Positions 62,791-64,000 of a stretch of DNA of 64,000 nucleotides are shown here, piece after piece. The notes below the pieces were generated by a model. That model was not told the origin of the DNA, searched no databases, and saw only the letters and a program-made list of their open reading frames with translations. This DNA is from UBA1794 sp964439955. Its GTDB lineage: Bacteria > Bacteroidota > Bacteroidia > Bacteroidales > Bacteroidaceae. A program made the position numbers and the translations under genes. The stretch lies in the NCBI GenBank assembly GCA_964439955.1, contig CAYTPX010000002.1, positions 1 to 64,000 on the forward strand, written 5' to 3'. Position 1 is the stretch's first letter; the number at the start of each line of letters is the position of its first letter.

Positions 62791-63108
62791 TTACGCTACG
62801 ATTTCTTTAATGCTGATTTGGGTAAACTGCTGGCGGTGGCCATTGAGTTTACGGTAGCCTTTTCTTCTTTTCTTATGGAAAACAAGCACCTTGTCGCCCT
62901 TTACCAGCGGAGAAAGTACTTCAGCCACGACCTTCGCCCCTGCTATGGTAGGAACTCCTACGGTGATGTTTCCATCTTTGTCTACTAACAAAACTTTTTC
63001 AAACTCTACGGCACTTCCGGTTTCTGCCCCTTGGATGTGGTTGACGAAGAGTTTCTTTCCGGCCTCTACTTTGAACTGTTGGCCATTGATTTCTACAATT
63101 GCATACAT
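62791..63108 (-). CDS. rplU: 50S ribosomal protein L21
   Basis: This 105-residue large-subunit protein shows MYAIVEINGQQFKVEAGKKL, VLLVDKDGNI and FHKKRRKGYRKLNGHRQQFT, which are diagnostic. It is the first gene of rplU-rpmA, with promoter at 63194-63224 and an ~80-base leader containing a small hairpin. Confidence 0.97.
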   Translation of the reverse strand: MYAIVEINGQQFKVEAGKKLFVNHIQGAETGSAVEFEKVLLVDKDGNITVGVPTIAGAKVVAEVLSPLVKGDKVLVFHKKRRKGYRKLNGHRQQFTQISIKEIVA

Positions 63109-63145
63109 TGTGTGTGGTAAATTTGTAGGTTGGACCGGCAGGTGT

Positions 63146-63159
63146 AGCCCGTATGGGCT
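63146..63159 (-). promoter_or_regulatory. Hairpin in the rplU leader
   Basis: AGCCC-gtat-GGGCT in the untranslated leader of rplU, about midway between promoter and start codon. It is a candidate L21-type autoregulatory structure; too short to assign to a known family. Confidence 0.35.
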
Positions 63160-63193
63160 CGCTTTTTTCGACCTGTTGCGGAATAATTGGGTG

Positions 63194-63224
63194 CAAAAGT
63201 AACGACTTTTTCAATTTTGCGCAA
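63194..63224 (-). promoter_or_regulatory. Promoter of rplU-rpmA
   Basis: On the minus strand TACTTTTG (63201-63194) with TTG (63224-63222) 20 bases upstream. Confidence 0.7.
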
Positions 63225-63473
63225 GCAGGGACGGAGAAAAAAGTGCTTTTCCCCTCTCATTTTGTCGTGTTTTTAATCTGGATGAGGGGTAGGGCGGTTA
63301 TTTTGCGTTAGGGGAAGGTATGGAAAGTACGGGTACTTTTGAGAAAAAGTGCAGGAGGTTTCCTAAAATAGGTGCAGTCCTTTTTCCGGCTTGCCCGATG
63401 GGGAGGCTGTGCGTGCGCAGCGGGAAGGCTGCCTTGGGGCATGCTGCTTTTCCCCGACGCGGCAAGGCAAAAA
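63225..63473. other. Gene-free stretch with a repeat copy
   Basis: No gene seen. A copy of the dispersed motif covers about 63334-63390 (GTACTTTTGAGAAAAAGTGC, then CCTTTTTCCGGC). Confidence 0.45.
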
Positions 63474-63504
63474 AACAGCCCGGCATCGCTGTCGGGCCGT
63501 TCTT
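63474..63504 (-). terminator. Terminator of the 33-residue small-protein gene
   Basis: On the minus strand GGCCCG-acagcgatg-CCGGGCT is followed by TGTTTTTTTG. Confidence 0.8.
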
Positions 63505-63551
63505 GAAGGTAAAGTAGTTAATAACTCATTCTCTAAATTTAAAAAGGCTTC

Positions 63552-63653
63552 TTAGAGCGACGGATTGTTCGTTGCGGTGAAGCCATACAAGCGCAAGATG
63601 TTATCCTCGATCTTGTGCATGTTTTCTTTGAAAACGGATTCAATCTTTCTCAT
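63552..63653 (-). CDS. 33-residue small protein, function unknown
   Basis: The predicted peptide starts MRKIESVFKENMHKIEDNIL and continues RLYGFTATNNPSL. It is an amphipathic, charged helix followed by an uncharged tail; no membrane segment and no family that I recognise. Support for a real gene: a -7 box TATATTTG at 63691-63684 (TTTG further up at spacing 24), a start codon about 30 bases downstream of it, and an intrinsic terminator 50 bases beyond the stop. It lies 124 bases after a partial gene in the same direction. Confidence 0.5.
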   Translation of the reverse strand: MRKIESVFKENMHKIEDNILRLYGFTATNNPSL

Positions 63654-63683
63654 AGCTAATACCTATTTTTATGTTTGACAGCA

Positions 63684-63691
63684 CAAATATA
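63684..63691 (-). promoter_or_regulatory. -7 box of the small-protein gene
   Basis: TATATTTG on the minus strand; TTTG at 63719-63716 is 24 bases upstream, longer than the ideal spacing. Confidence 0.45.
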
Positions 63692-63777
63692 AGGCTTTCC
63701 CTGCATGAACCGTGTCAAACCCTCTCTGTTTTTAACTTTTATTTTATGCTGTACGACATAAATATGGCATTCCCGTC

Positions 63778-64000
63778 TCATTTCTGTTGCACTAACGCGT
63801 TGTACATGCGGGTCAGTATGCGGTCGGCTTCCTCCACGGAGGGGACTCCGATGTGGCGCAAACTTCTTTTGCCCCCGTTTTCACGTAAAGAGCATAACTT
63901 GGAATGGGCTTGGACATAGGATATGATGGCCCCGAACGTGTCGCTCTGGTAGTAATAGTCCGCATTGGGCCGGCTGACAAAGTAGAGCCACATTTGGCCG
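63778..64000 (-). CDS. C-terminal part of an unidentified gene, cut by right edge
   Basis: The open frame continues to the window end without an upstream stop. The visible ~74 residues include MWLYFVSRPNADYYYQSD and end RILTRMYNALVQQK. An ATG at 63993 is in frame, but whether it is the start cannot be told, because codons upstream of it (GQ) are also open. No domain is recognised; it is soluble and Tyr-rich at the left end of the peptide. Confidence 0.5.
   Translation of the reverse strand, partial: GQMWLYFVSRPNADYYYQSDTFGAIISYVQAHSKLCSLRENGGKRSLRHIGVPSVEEADRILTRMYNALVQQK

Overview
The window is chromosomal DNA of a Bacteroidales bacterium (phylum Bacteroidota), roughly half G+C by eye. The placement rests on four things: an adjacent porU-porV pair of the type IX secretion system; promoters of the Bacteroides type (a -7 box TAnnTTTG with TTTG or TTG 19-21 bases upstream) instead of sigma-70 boxes; weak or absent Shine-Dalgarno sequences; and families typical of the order (DUF4836 lipoprotein, HU-CCDC81/SPOR protein, TSCPD protein). 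The 274-residue EF-Ts and the T9SS genes suggest a Porphyromonas/Parabacteroides/Barnesiella-like lineage rather than Bacteroides itself, but the genus cannot be fixed from sequence reading.

Left edge (1-976): the N-terminal two thirds of a tyrosine recombinase runs off the window, placed just beyond the 3' end of mnmE, so this is probably the boundary of an integrated element. From 2850 the core chromosome follows: tRNA-Pro(CGG) with promoter and terminator; a lipid-flavoured operon (acyl-CoA synthetase, fabD, patatin-like lipase, overlapping GH13 glycosidase); pfkA; an EamA permease; a LuxR-type regulator behind an FAD oxidoreductase; then the translation block rplM-rpsI-rpsB-tsf.

16264-35300: a SUI1-domain protein; an FAH-family gene, porU, porV and ispF in one run; then two leftward runs. 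One is PIF1-like helicase/TPR fusion - AsmA-like protein - YrdC-domain protein. The other is bifunctional nuclease - rsmE - DUF4836 lipoprotein - ABC ATPase - FtsX-like permease - beta-helix lipoprotein. A candidate small RNA with its own promoter and terminator lies at about 35490-35562.

36039-42248: the branched-chain amino acid operon ilvD-ilvB-ilvN-(acyl-ACP thioesterase)-ilvC. After it come a BASS-type membrane protein, a NIF3-like/zinc-ribbon pair, an orphan HsdR-N-type nuclease domain divergent from holA, and a 1-kb AT-rich gene-free stretch before an XRE-type regulator and pyrK-pyrD.

50793-64000: trmD, ligA, dapA, an NRAMP-type transporter, TSCPD protein, yebC-like gene, pheT, an FHA/zinc-ribbon protein, an HU/SPOR protein, fur-like gene, rplU-rpmA, a 33-residue small-protein gene with its own promoter and terminator, and a partial gene at the right edge. 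Nearly every convergent gene pair is separated by a long hairpin. A degenerate interspersed repeat (core GGGAAAAGYGCCG and its reverse) is scattered mainly between 28.9 and 63.4 kb. It appears to have entered the signal-peptide coding regions of two lipoproteins. I saw no CRISPR array, rRNA gene or complete insertion sequence.
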